In this document: positions 25,044 through 33,267 of the stretch, piece after piece
Layout: the number at the start of each line of letters is the position of its first letter
Position numbering within the stretch: the stretch's first letter is position 1
Source of the DNA: Bacteroidota bacterium
GTDB taxonomy: Bacteria; Bacteroidota; Bacteroidia; Chitinophagales; Chitinophagaceae
DNA: 64,000 nucleotides
NCBI GenBank assembly: GCA_023416995.1
Contig: JAEZGI010000016.1
Span: 1-64,000, forward strand
Reading direction: 5' to 3'
The notes under the pieces: model-generated
What the model was told of the DNA's origin: nothing
Database searches by the model: none
The model's input: the letters and a program-made list of their open reading frames with translations, nothing else
Made by a program: the position numbers and the translations under genes

Positions 25044-26253
25044 AAATCAAACAACCATCACCATAACTTAGAAAGCGGAAACCGTTCTGCAAAGCGTGAT
25101 CGTATATATCGCGCCAGTTTTCACCAGCCATTGCAGCAATGAGTAACAGCAAGGTGGATTTTGGCTGATGAAAATTTGTCACGAGTGCATCGGTTATGCG
25201 AAACCGGTAGCCCGGCGCTATCAGTAATTGTGTGCTGGTAATCAGTCGGTCGGTTTTATGAATTTCCAACCATTTTATTACTGCTTCCAGTGCCTGATCA
25301 GCAGGTATGGTTATATCTGCATGATCCGCAGCAAACCATTGTGACAAGCTCAGGTCGTCTTTGCTTTCAACGGGCTGTGTAATAATCTTTACCCCCATCC
25401 AGTAAAGACTTTCAATTGTTCTTATTGATGTTGTGCCAACTGCGGTTATGTGCCTTCCCAAAAAAGCAGCAATTTGTCGTATACCATCAACATTTACATC
25501 AATAAACTCGGCATGCATTTCATGTTCGGCCATGGTCGCTGCTTTTACCGGTTTAAATGTTCCTGCGCCAACATGCAGCGTTACGAACTGCCTGGTGATG
25601 TTTTTACGCTCCAGGTTTTTCATGATATGATCAGTGAAGTGTAACCCGGCCGTTGGCGCCGCAACAGATCCTAACTGGTTTGCATAAATGGTCTGGTAGC
25701 GTTCTGCATCATCGTCGTCTGCTTCACGTTTGATATATGGAGGAAGCGGTGTTTTGCCCGCTGCATGCAACACCTCAGCAAAGCTGAAATCACCATCCCA
25801 GGTAAATGTTACTACAAAAGCTTCGTTTACTTTTCCGGAGTAAGTCGCCCTCAGCGTTGAACTTCTGTTACCAGGGTGAATTAATTTTTCAAGCACCTGT
25901 CCCGGTTTCCATTTCGAAGCACCGCCTATCAGACACATCCATCTCACGGTATGCGCGGCGCCGAGCGCACTTTGTATGCCGCCTTCTTCAAAATGCGGCT
26001 CCAGGCAAAAAATCTCTATCCGTCCCCCGCTGGACTTGGTGAAAACCAGCCTGGCGTCGAGCACCTTGCTTTGATTGAAAACAATTAGTGAGTCCTCCGG
26101 CAGGAATTCGCTGATTTCCCTGTAAACCGTTTCATTCAGTGTTCCCTGGTTGTAAACCAGCAGTCGTGATGCGTCGCGTTCGGGAAGTGGATGCGTAGCA
26201 ATTTTACCGGGTGGCAGGTCATAAGTGTAGTCTTCAATAGCTATATCCTTCAT
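25021..26253 (-). CDS. queA: S-adenosylmethionine:tRNA ribosyltransferase-isomerase
   Basis: A 410-residue QueA, starting at the ATG 26253 (MKDIAIEDYTYDLPPGKIA). The frame is open further upstream but that part is not conserved. Family signatures DASRLLV, PEDSLIVFNQSKVLDARL, APTAGLHFT and FHQPKSTLLLLI are present. It transfers the ribosyl part of SAM to 7-aminomethyl-7-deazaguanine in tRNA anticodons, giving epoxyqueuosine. An insertion between the second and third motif makes it longer than the usual 340-360 residues, a form seen in this phylum. It diverges from mraZ. Confidence 0.93.
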   Translation of the reverse strand: MKDIAIEDYTYDLPPGKIATHPLPERDASRLLVYNQGTLNETVYREISEFLPEDSLIVFNQSKVLDARLVFTKSSGGRIEIFCLEPHFEEGGIQSALGAAHTVRWMCLIGGASKWKPGQVLEKLIHPGNRSSTLRATYSGKVNEAFVVTFTWDGDFSFAEVLHAAGKTPLPPYIKREADDDDAERYQTIYANQLGSVAAPTAGLHFTDHIMKNLERKNITRQFVTLHVGAGTFKPVKAATMAEHEMHAEFIDVNVDGIRQIAAFLGRHITAVGTTSIRTIESLYWMGVKIITQPVESKDDLSLSQWFAADHADITIPADQALEAVIKWLEIHKTDRLITSTQLLIAPGYRFRITDALVTNFHQPKSTLLLLIAAMAGENWRDIYDHALQNGFRFLSYGDGCLIFRRDAAL

Positions 26254-26294
26254 AAAACGGGGGGCAAAGTAAGCTTTTTCACTAAGATCGGGAC

Positions 26295-26416
26295 TTATCC
26301 ACAAAGCTCTGAGGGTTATCCACAGGGAATGCACAGACGGTCGGTAAAAAGAGGGCTTTGAAAGGCCTCAAACGCTTGCTGGTACTAGCTTCCAGGCATA
26401 TTATACCTGTGGATAA
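26295..26416. promoter_or_regulatory. cluster of three perfect DnaA boxes
   Basis: TTATCCACA occurs at 26295-26303 and 26316-26324, and its inverse TGTGGATAA at 26408-26416. All three match the strong E. coli-type DnaA box. They lie within 122 bases in the divergent region between queA and mraZ. A/T-rich DNA follows at 26457-26480. The cluster is either part of a replication origin or a DnaA-controlled region for the dcw cluster; sequence alone does not decide. Confidence 0.7.
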
Positions 26417-26433
26417 AATAAAACCGATCCCCT

Positions 26434-26465
26434 TTTGTCTAAAAGTGGGAAAAAGTGTTATTTTG
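26434..26465 (+). promoter_or_regulatory. candidate promoter of mraZ
   Basis: TTTG at 26434-26437 and TTATTTTG at 26458-26465 are separated by 20 bases. This is close to the Bacteroidota pattern TTTG-N19/20-TAnnTTTG, with one mismatch in the -7 box. The ATG of mraZ is 40 bases downstream. The element overlaps the MraZ-type repeats. Confidence 0.5.
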
Positions 26466-26470
26466 TGGTA
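26441..26470 (+). promoter_or_regulatory. MraZ-type operator, three 10-bp direct repeats
   Basis: Three decamers stand in exact register: AAAAGTGGGA, AAAAGTGTTA and TTTTGTGGTA. GTG recurs every 10 bases at 26445, 26455 and 26465. Studied MraZ proteins bind short direct repeats of this kind with the same helical spacing (GTGGG-like in E. coli, AAAGTG[T/G] in Mycoplasma) and repress their own operon. The site overlaps the candidate promoter. Confidence 0.7.
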
Positions 26471-26505
26471 ATAATAAATTCAGTCTTCGTAAATCCTTGT
26501 AAATA

Positions 26506-26964
26506 ATGGAACTAATAGGAGAATTTGAGGTGACCTTGGACGCCAAGGGACGGTTTCTCCTACCGGCTCTGATCAGGAAACGACTTCCTGAGGATTACGG
26601 TGGTGAATTTATTATGGCAAGGGGCGAAGGTTCATACCTGAACCTCTTTCCCAAGATTAGCTGGACCAGCATAATGGAAAAAGATTTTGCCAAAGTTAAT
26701 CAAATGAACAAAGACGGTGCGGACTATCTGCGTGCTATGTTAAGGGGGGCCACACCAATGGAATTTGATTCAGCAGGTCGTTTGCTCGTTCCCCCTGGTT
26801 TAAAAAAACATGCGGGGTTGGAAAAAGAGGTGGTTTTGCAATGTGTACGTGACAGGGTGGAGATATGGGATAAGCAGAAACTGGAAGAGTGGCAGAACGG
26901 AATGACGGAAGAAAAGCTCAGACAACTGTCTGAGATTGTAAATGGCGGGCCGCGGCTCGCATAA
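26506..26964 (+). CDS. mraZ: division/cell wall cluster regulator MraZ
   Basis: A 152-residue protein with two tandem AbrB-like swapped-hairpin domains: residues 1-50 (EFEVTLDAKGRFLLPALIRKRL) and 75-130 (ATPMEFDSAGRLLVPPGLKKHAGL). MraZ forms ring-shaped oligomers that bind direct repeats upstream of its own operon and regulate dcw expression. The start is ATG at 26506. It is the first gene of the 13-gene plus-strand cluster, with repeats of the expected form 36 to 65 bases upstream. rsmH follows after 11 bases. Confidence 0.96.
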   Translation: MELIGEFEVTLDAKGRFLLPALIRKRLPEDYGGEFIMARGEGSYLNLFPKISWTSIMEKDFAKVNQMNKDGADYLRAMLRGATPMEFDSAGRLLVPPGLKKHAGLEKEVVLQCVRDRVEIWDKQKLEEWQNGMTEEKLRQLSEIVNGGPRLA

Positions 26965-26975
26965 CGTATGCTGAG

Positions 26976-27902
26976 ATGGACAATAAGGACGAATCAGTTT
27001 ACCATGTACCAGTTCTTTTACAGGAAACGATTGATGGATTAAACATACAACCGGAAGGAGTTTATGTGGATTGCACCTTTGGTGGCGGAGGTCACAGCCG
27101 GGCGATTCTCAATAAACTTGGTGACAACGGACGTTTGATTGCATTTGACCAGGATGCTGATGCGAGACAGAATCTGCCCGATGATAAACGGGTGCTTTTT
27201 GTTCCCCACAACTTCAGACATACCCAACGATTTCTCCGCGTTAATAAAATCGCGAAGGTTGATGGAATACTGGCAGATCTTGGTGTAAGCAGTCACCAGT
27301 TTAATGAACCGACCCGCGGATTTTCAACACGTTTCGAGGGTGAGTTTGATATGCGAATGAACAGGAACCAGGAGCTAACAGCTTATGACGTGGTTCAGAA
27401 ATATACAGAACAGCAACTTCACAAACTTTTTGAACAGTACGGTGAAGTGACCAACTCCAAAACCCTGGCAAAAACAATAGTACAGGTACGCACCTCAATA
27501 TCCCTTAAAACCATAACCAACTTCAAGAATGCTGTTCAGCATGTTGTAAAGGGAAATCCTAATAAATATTTCGCGCAGGTTTTCCAGGCACTACGAATTG
27601 AAGTTAACGATGAGTTAGGTGCGCTTAAAGAGTTGCTTACCCAGGTGCCGGATTTATTAAAACCAGGCGGCCGGGTTGCTATCATAACCTTTCATTCTTT
27701 AGAAGACCGGCTGGTGAAAAACTTTTTCAGAAAAGGAAGTTTTGAAGATAATGAGGAGGAAGAAAAAGATGCTTTCGGAAACACCAGTCACACATCAACA
27801 CTCAACATCATTACAAGAAAACCGGTGGTACCAGGTGAGCAGGAACTAAAACAAAACCCAAGATCAAGAAGTGCAAAACTGAGAGTAGCGGAAAAGAAGT
27901 AA
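26976..27902 (+). CDS. rsmH: 16S rRNA (cytosine1402-N4)-methyltransferase
   Basis: A 308-residue RsmH (MraW). The SAM-binding stretch VDCTFGGGGHSRAIL is near residue 31, the motif DGILADLGVSSHQ follows, and RSRSAKLRV is at the C-terminus. It methylates N4 of C1402 in the ribosomal decoding centre. It lies second in the dcw cluster, as in most bacteria, 11 bases after mraZ and 12 before the ftsL-like gene. Confidence 0.97.
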   Translation: MDNKDESVYHVPVLLQETIDGLNIQPEGVYVDCTFGGGGHSRAILNKLGDNGRLIAFDQDADARQNLPDDKRVLFVPHNFRHTQRFLRVNKIAKVDGILADLGVSSHQFNEPTRGFSTRFEGEFDMRMNRNQELTAYDVVQKYTEQQLHKLFEQYGEVTNSKTLAKTIVQVRTSISLKTITNFKNAVQHVVKGNPNKYFAQVFQALRIEVNDELGALKELLTQVPDLLKPGGRVAIITFHSLEDRLVKNFFRKGSFEDNEEEEKDAFGNTSHTSTLNIITRKPVVPGEQELKQNPRSRSAKLRVAEKK

Positions 27903-27914
27903 AAAGATAAGGGA

Positions 27915-28334
27915 ATGCAGAAACAGGTTGACATAGAAGACATAAAAATGAGTGAATCAGGGGTGCCTGGTGTTACGGAGGATAATGAAAAAAACGTCGC
28001 CCCTGCAAACAAACTCACTGCGAACCATAACCGAAAACATGCCTGGAAACGGTTGATCAGTTACCGGTGGATGGTAAGAAATGTGCCCTTCTTTTTGTTT
28101 CTCGCAGTTTTAGCAGTGATATATATCTATAACGGTCACCAGGCAGACAAAAGGATCCGTCATATGACAACTGTTAACCGGGAATTAAAAGAACTGCAAT
28201 ACGAATACAAGACCATCAAAAGCGAAGTGATGTTCAGAAGCAAACAAAGTGAACTTGCAAAAGCGGTGGAACCATTCGGATTAAAAGAACTGGTGCAGCC
28301 ACCGGTAGTACTTATTGACAGCAGCGCTCGATAA
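27915..28334 (+). CDS. ftsL: FtsL-like bitopic division protein
   Basis: A 139-residue protein with a cytosolic N-terminal stretch of about 55 charged residues, one transmembrane helix (FFLFLAVLAVIYIY, near 59-72), and an extracytoplasmic helical part with heptad-like spacing (TVNRELKELQYEYKTIKSEV) that may form a coiled coil. Sequence similarity among FtsL proteins is low, so topology, size and position between rsmH and ftsI carry the call. FtsL would bind FtsB and FtsQ and activate FtsWI at the septum. Confidence 0.82.
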   Translation: MQKQVDIEDIKMSESGVPGVTEDNEKNVAPANKLTANHNRKHAWKRLISYRWMVRNVPFFLFLAVLAVIYIYNGHQADKRIRHMTTVNRELKELQYEYKTIKSEVMFRSKQSELAKAVEPFGLKELVQPPVVLIDSSAR

Positions 28335-28358
28335 AATATAAACGACCGAACAAAAAAA

Positions 28359-30500
28359 TTGGAAGTTAAACGGGACATATTATGGAGAGTTTACCTGTGT
28401 TTCATAGGCATAGTGATATTTAGTCTCGCTATCATTGGTCGCGCCATTTATATCCAGCAGGCGCAGGGCGAATATTGGATAACGCAAGCCAATAAACAAC
28501 AACAGCATTTTGTTGATATAGATGCGCAAAGGGGAACCATTTATAGTGAAGACGGCAGCATGTTAAGCACGTCCATACCTTTTTTTGATATCTATATAGA
28601 CTTCGGTGCTGATGGTCTTCGCGAAAAAGAAGGCAAACGTTTCAAAGAGAATGTTGATTCGCTCGCTTACAGCCTGGCTGCATTTTTCAAAGACAAGTCA
28701 AAAAAAGAATATAAAAATCTGCTCGAAGCAGGTTATCGTCGCAAGGACCGCTATTTCCAGTTAAAGAAAAACCTCACATTTCAGCAATACAAAGTATTGC
28801 GTGGGTTTCCGCTTGTTCGGCAGGGGCGCAACCGCAGTGGCTTTATAGCTGAAGAAAAAGGGAAACGTTTGAATCCATTCGGCTTGCTGGCAAACAGAAC
28901 CATTGGTCTGTCACGTGAATACATGACCAGTGATGGTAAAATAAAAAACACCAACGTAGGTCTTGAAAAAACCTATGATACTTTATTGAAAGGAGAAAGC
29001 GGAAAGCGCCTTGTAAGATTTCTTGCAGGCGGTGCTTATGTTCCTGTTGAAGGTTCAGAAATAGAAGCACGGAACGGGAAGGATATCATTACAACACTTG
29101 ACGTTAACATACAGGACATAGCTGAAAACGCTTTGCTGAAAGTGATGGAGGAGAACGAGTGTGTAACGGGCACCTGTATTGTGATGGAAGTTAAGACAGG
29201 TAAAATCAAAGCGATAGCGAATCTGGGTCGTACCGCGGAGGGTAAATACTGGGAAGATCTGAACTATGCCATCCGCGCTTCAGAACCTGGTTCAACCTTT
29301 AAACTTGCTACCATGCTTGCAGTACTTGAAGATAACCATGCAACGCTTGATACAAAGGTTGATCTCGAGAATGGCAGGTGGAAAGTACATACACGTACGG
29401 TTTACGACAGCGAACCGCATAATAGGAATAATGTAACGATCAAGGAAGCATTTGAATACAGTTCGAATGTAGGTATGGCGAAAATGGTGATGTCGTACTA
29501 CAACAAAAGGCCGGAACAGTTTATCTCTCATCTGCGCCGGCTCAGGTTTGATCAACCTTCAGGTATCGATCTGCTTGGCGAAACTGATCCGGTGATCAAA
29601 AACCCGAAATCGCGCACATGGAGCGCCACTTCACTGCCCTGGATGAGTTTTGGTTATGAGGTGTTGGTTAGTCCGTTGCAAACACTGATGTTATACAACG
29701 CGGTGGCAAATGACGGGAAACTGATGAAACCTTATCTCATCAATGCTGTAACTGAATCGGGTATTGTGATCCGTAACAATGAGCCGGAGGTACTTGAAGA
29801 AAAGATCTGTAGTGAAAGTACTTTGAAACAGTTGCAGCAGGCGCTGTTAGGAGTATGTACCACAGAAGGCACCGGCACTGGTTATAAATTATTCAAAGAT
29901 GCAGGGTATCATGTAGCAGGTAAAACCGGAACCGCACTGGTAGCAAATGGGAAAAGAGGGTATGCCGACCGGATTTACCAATCATCATTCGCCGGCTATT
30001 TTCCTGCAGAAGATCCCAAATATTCTTGCATAGTGGTGATTAAAAACAAACCCTTTGCAAAAAAATATTATGGTGCTGCGGTTGCGGGACCCGTATTTAA
30101 AGAGGTGTCTGACAAACTTTTTGCATTAAATGCGGATGATGGAAAACAAGGTCCGCTTATTATGCAGGCGAAAGACAGCAGCCAGTTTTATTATGCAGGC
30201 GCGGCTAAGGATGTAAGAGTTGTATTAAATACCCTGCAGATAAACTATGCCGATTCGCTGAATAAGCAGGAATGGGCAAAGATGTATGCCGTGAATTACG
30301 AACCGGTTTTAAAGGGCCAGGAGTTTCAGCAGCAACAAATGCCCGACGTACGTGGTATGGGGTTACGGGATGCTTTGTTTGTGCTTGAACAAATGGATCT
30401 GAATGTGATGGTAAGAGGTAAAGGGAGAGTAAAAAGCCAGAGTTTGAATCCGGGCTCAGGTATCATTAAAAACCAAAAGGTAATACTTGAATTAAACTAG
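28359..30500 (+). CDS. ftsI: penicillin-binding protein 3/FtsI with PASTA domain
   Basis: A 713-residue class B PBP. One transmembrane helix (residues 10-30), a dimerisation/pedestal domain starting QRGTIYSEDGSML, then the transpeptidase with Ser312 in SEPGSTFK, the YSSN motif and GKTGTA. A single C-terminal PASTA module (MPDVRGMGLRDALFVLEQM) closes the protein, a feature seen in Gram-positive and Bacteroidota homologues. It crosslinks septal peptidoglycan with FtsW. The start is a TTG at 28359, 24 bases after the ftsL-like gene. Confidence 0.95.
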   Translation: MEVKRDILWRVYLCFIGIVIFSLAIIGRAIYIQQAQGEYWITQANKQQQHFVDIDAQRGTIYSEDGSMLSTSIPFFDIYIDFGADGLREKEGKRFKENVDSLAYSLAAFFKDKSKKEYKNLLEAGYRRKDRYFQLKKNLTFQQYKVLRGFPLVRQGRNRSGFIAEEKGKRLNPFGLLANRTIGLSREYMTSDGKIKNTNVGLEKTYDTLLKGESGKRLVRFLAGGAYVPVEGSEIEARNGKDIITTLDVNIQDIAENALLKVMEENECVTGTCIVMEVKTGKIKAIANLGRTAEGKYWEDLNYAIRASEPGSTFKLATMLAVLEDNHATLDTKVDLENGRWKVHTRTVYDSEPHNRNNVTIKEAFEYSSNVGMAKMVMSYYNKRPEQFISHLRRLRFDQPSGIDLLGETDPVIKNPKSRTWSATSLPWMSFGYEVLVSPLQTLMLYNAVANDGKLMKPYLINAVTESGIVIRNNEPEVLEEKICSESTLKQLQQALLGVCTTEGTGTGYKLFKDAGYHVAGKTGTALVANGKRGYADRIYQSSFAGYFPAEDPKYSCIVVIKNKPFAKKYYGAAVAGPVFKEVSDKLFALNADDGKQGPLIMQAKDSSQFYYAGAAKDVRVVLNTLQINYADSLNKQEWAKMYAVNYEPVLKGQEFQQQQMPDVRGMGLRDALFVLEQMDLNVMVRGKGRVKSQSLNPGSGIIKNQKVILELN

Positions 30501-30509
30501 TACACAATC

Positions 30510-31976
30510 GTGGCAATATTACAGGACATATTATATAAGGTAGCAATCCGCGCCGTAATCGGAAGCACCACAATTGAGGTGAATGATCTCCGGATCGATT
30601 CCCGCAAAGTTGGAGCCGGTGATGTGTTTATTGCCATCAGGGGTGTGGCTGCCGATGGGCACGGGTTCATTGACACTGCGATCAGCAAGGGTGCGGTAGC
30701 GGTTATCGTTGAACAGATGCCGGAAAAGATGCAGGACGGGATTACCTATATTCATGTGCAAAGCACTGCCTCTGCAGCCGGTTTCATGGCTCATAACTTT
30801 TATGGCCAGCCGTCCGAAAGTCTGAAACTCGTTGGTGTTACCGGAACAAACGGAAAAACTACCATTGCAACCTTGCTATTTAAATTATACACTAAACTCG
30901 GATATACCTGCGGTTTGCTGAGTACGGTTCAAAACCATATCGGTGACCGCATTGTTCCTGCGACGCATACAACGCCCGACGCTATCAGCCTCAACAAGAT
31001 GCTAAAGGATATGGTCGACGCAGGTTGTACACATGTGTTTATGGAAACAAGTTCACATGCCGTGCACCAGGAGCGCATTGCAGGTTTGCGTTATGCCGGG
31101 GGTATCTTCAGTAATATCACCCATGATCATCTTGATTATCATAAAACATTTGATGAATACATCCGGGTGAAGAAAGCGTTTTTTGATGGCCTCTCTTCCA
31201 ACGCGTTTGCTATTTCGAACGCTGATGATAAAAGGGGTGGTGTCATGTTGCAGAACACCGCGGCTTCAAAATATTATTACAGTCTTAAAACAATGGCTGA
31301 TTTCAAAGGAAAGATCCTTGAAAATAGTCTTGGTGGTTTACATATGACCATCAATGACCAGGAAGTTCACTTCCGGTTGATTGGTGAGTTCAATGCTTAT
31401 AACCTGCTTGCGGTATATGGCGCCGCAGTATGTCTTGGTCAAAACAAAGATGAAGTGCTTTTAGCACTTAGTGCGCTGGATGGCGCAGAAGGAAGATTCG
31501 ACTATATCGTGTCACCCAATGATAAAATTATCGGCATTGTTGACTACGCGCACACGCCGGATGCTCTGGTGAACGTGCTGGCTACTATTCAAAAACTCAG
31601 AAAGGGGCATGAACAAATCATTACCGTCGTAGGCTGTGGTGGTGATCGTGATAAAACGAAACGACCAGTGATGGGTGAAGCCGCCTGTGAATACAGTGAC
31701 CGTGTGATCTTCACTTCAGATAATCCACGGAGCGAGGATCCGCTTGCAATTCTGAAAGATATTGAAGCCGGTCTTAATAGTGCAGGCCGAAGAAAGTCAA
31801 TTTCAATTGCGGACCGGAAGGAAGCCATTAAAACAGCGATCAGTCTTGCGCAACCAGAAGATATTGTTTTGATAGCCGGCAAGGGTCATGAAAAATACCA
31901 GGAGATAAAAGGTGTAAAACATCCTTTTGATGATAAACAGATTTTGATGGAACTGTTCAGTATGCTTGAAAAATAA
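30510..31976 (+). CDS. murE: UDP-MurNAc-tripeptide synthetase (meso-DAP adding)
   Basis: A 488-residue Mur ligase with the ATP loop GVTGTNGKTTIAT, the central domain with ETSSHAVHQERI, and DNPRSEDP in the C-terminal domain. The DNPR motif marks enzymes that add meso-diaminopimelate rather than lysine, so the organism has DAP-type peptidoglycan. The start is a GTG at 30510, nine bases after ftsI. MurF, which usually follows, is not in the cluster; mraY comes next after five bases. Confidence 0.96.
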   Translation: MAILQDILYKVAIRAVIGSTTIEVNDLRIDSRKVGAGDVFIAIRGVAADGHGFIDTAISKGAVAVIVEQMPEKMQDGITYIHVQSTASAAGFMAHNFYGQPSESLKLVGVTGTNGKTTIATLLFKLYTKLGYTCGLLSTVQNHIGDRIVPATHTTPDAISLNKMLKDMVDAGCTHVFMETSSHAVHQERIAGLRYAGGIFSNITHDHLDYHKTFDEYIRVKKAFFDGLSSNAFAISNADDKRGGVMLQNTAASKYYYSLKTMADFKGKILENSLGGLHMTINDQEVHFRLIGEFNAYNLLAVYGAAVCLGQNKDEVLLALSALDGAEGRFDYIVSPNDKIIGIVDYAHTPDALVNVLATIQKLRKGHEQIITVVGCGGDRDKTKRPVMGEAACEYSDRVIFTSDNPRSEDPLAILKDIEAGLNSAGRRKSISIADRKEAIKTAISLAQPEDIVLIAGKGHEKYQEIKGVKHPFDDKQILMELFSMLEK

Positions 31977-31981
31977 ACACT

Positions 31982-33262
31982 ATGCTCTATCATCTTACCG
32001 AATGGCTTCAGGGGCTGGGCTTTAAGTACCCGGGAAGTGCACTGTTTCAGTTCATAACTTCGCGTGTATTGCTTGCGGTGATACTCTCATTGGTGATTTC
32101 TGCATTGTTTGGTAAAAGGCTCATCAATTTCCTGCGCAAAAAACAGGTTGGTGAAAGCGTGCGCGATCTTGGTCTTGCAGGTGAACAACAAAAGAAAGGT
32201 ACACCTACCATGGGTGGGCTCATAATAATAATGGCTATCCTGGTTCCAACACTTTTACTGGCCGATCTGAATAAAGCGTATATACGTTTGATGATCTTCA
32301 GCACTGTTTGGCTCGGAATGATCGGTTTCATTGATGATTACCTGAAGCTTCGTTCGAAAAAGATGGCCCAGAAGCTCGGTTCGAATTATACAAAAAGTAA
32401 TAAAGATGGTCTCGCGGGCTGGTTCAAGATACTTGGACAGGTAGTTTTAGGACTTGTGGTTGGTTTAACTATTTATTTTAACGACAATACAAGCGTTTGG
32501 CGCGAATACCTTGGTGAAACTGCACCTGCCGATACCACTAACGTTCGAAAGGTGATGTTTGATGGAAAGGAACGCGTGTTCGTGGTTGTGGAAGAACCTA
32601 TCACTACCATTCCTTTTGTTCGTAACCACGAGTTCCGTTATTCCAAATTACTTCCCGAAGCTGTAAAAGGATTTACCTGGATATTGTATGTGATCGTTGT
32701 CATATTTATTATAACCGCAGTTTCAAATGGTGCGAATATAACAGATGGACTCGATGGACTTGCCACGGGCGTAAGCGCCATTATTGGCGCCTGTTTGGGC
32801 ATCTTCGCCTATGCTAGTGGTAATCTCCGGTTTGCTGAATACCTCAACATCATGTATATACCTAACCTGGGTGAGTTATCAATATTCATCGGTGCCATGA
32901 TAGGTGCCTGCGTAGGTTTCTTGTGGTATAACTCATATCCTGCCCAGGTATTTATGGGCGATACAGGCAGTCTTATGTTGGGTGGGGTGATAGCGGCACT
33001 TGCTATTATCGTAAGAAAAGAATTACTGATACCGATATTCTGCGGAGTGTTCCTTGTTGAGGTGCTTAGTGTGAGCATTCAGGTTACTTATTTTAAGTAT
33101 ACGAAGCGAAAGTTTGGGGAGGGGAGACGGATATTCCTGATGAGCCCGCTGCATCATCATTATCAAAAACTTGGATATCATGAAAGTAAGATCGTGACAA
33201 GGTTCTGGATCGTCACCATACTGTGTATCATTTTCGCCATCGTAACACTGAAAATTCGCTGA
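31982..33262 (+). CDS. mraY: phospho-MurNAc-pentapeptide transferase
   Basis: A 426-residue membrane enzyme with about ten helices that makes lipid I from UDP-MurNAc-pentapeptide and undecaprenyl phosphate. Visible motifs are GTPTMGGLII, GFIDDYLK (catalytic aspartates) and NGANITDGLDGLATG, and the C-terminal SPLHHHYQKLG. It is about 65 residues longer than E. coli MraY, mainly through a hydrophilic insertion between residues 165 and 220 (EYLGETAPADTT, VVVEEPITTIPF). The insert has the look of a Bacteroidota-specific extracytoplasmic loop. Confidence 0.97.
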   Translation: MLYHLTEWLQGLGFKYPGSALFQFITSRVLLAVILSLVISALFGKRLINFLRKKQVGESVRDLGLAGEQQKKGTPTMGGLIIIMAILVPTLLLADLNKAYIRLMIFSTVWLGMIGFIDDYLKLRSKKMAQKLGSNYTKSNKDGLAGWFKILGQVVLGLVVGLTIYFNDNTSVWREYLGETAPADTTNVRKVMFDGKERVFVVVEEPITTIPFVRNHEFRYSKLLPEAVKGFTWILYVIVVIFIITAVSNGANITDGLDGLATGVSAIIGACLGIFAYASGNLRFAEYLNIMYIPNLGELSIFIGAMIGACVGFLWYNSYPAQVFMGDTGSLMLGGVIAALAIIVRKELLIPIFCGVFLVEVLSVSIQVTYFKYTKRKFGEGRRIFLMSPLHHHYQKLGYHESKIVTRFWIVTILCIIFAIVTLKIR

Positions 33263-33267
33263 TAAAC

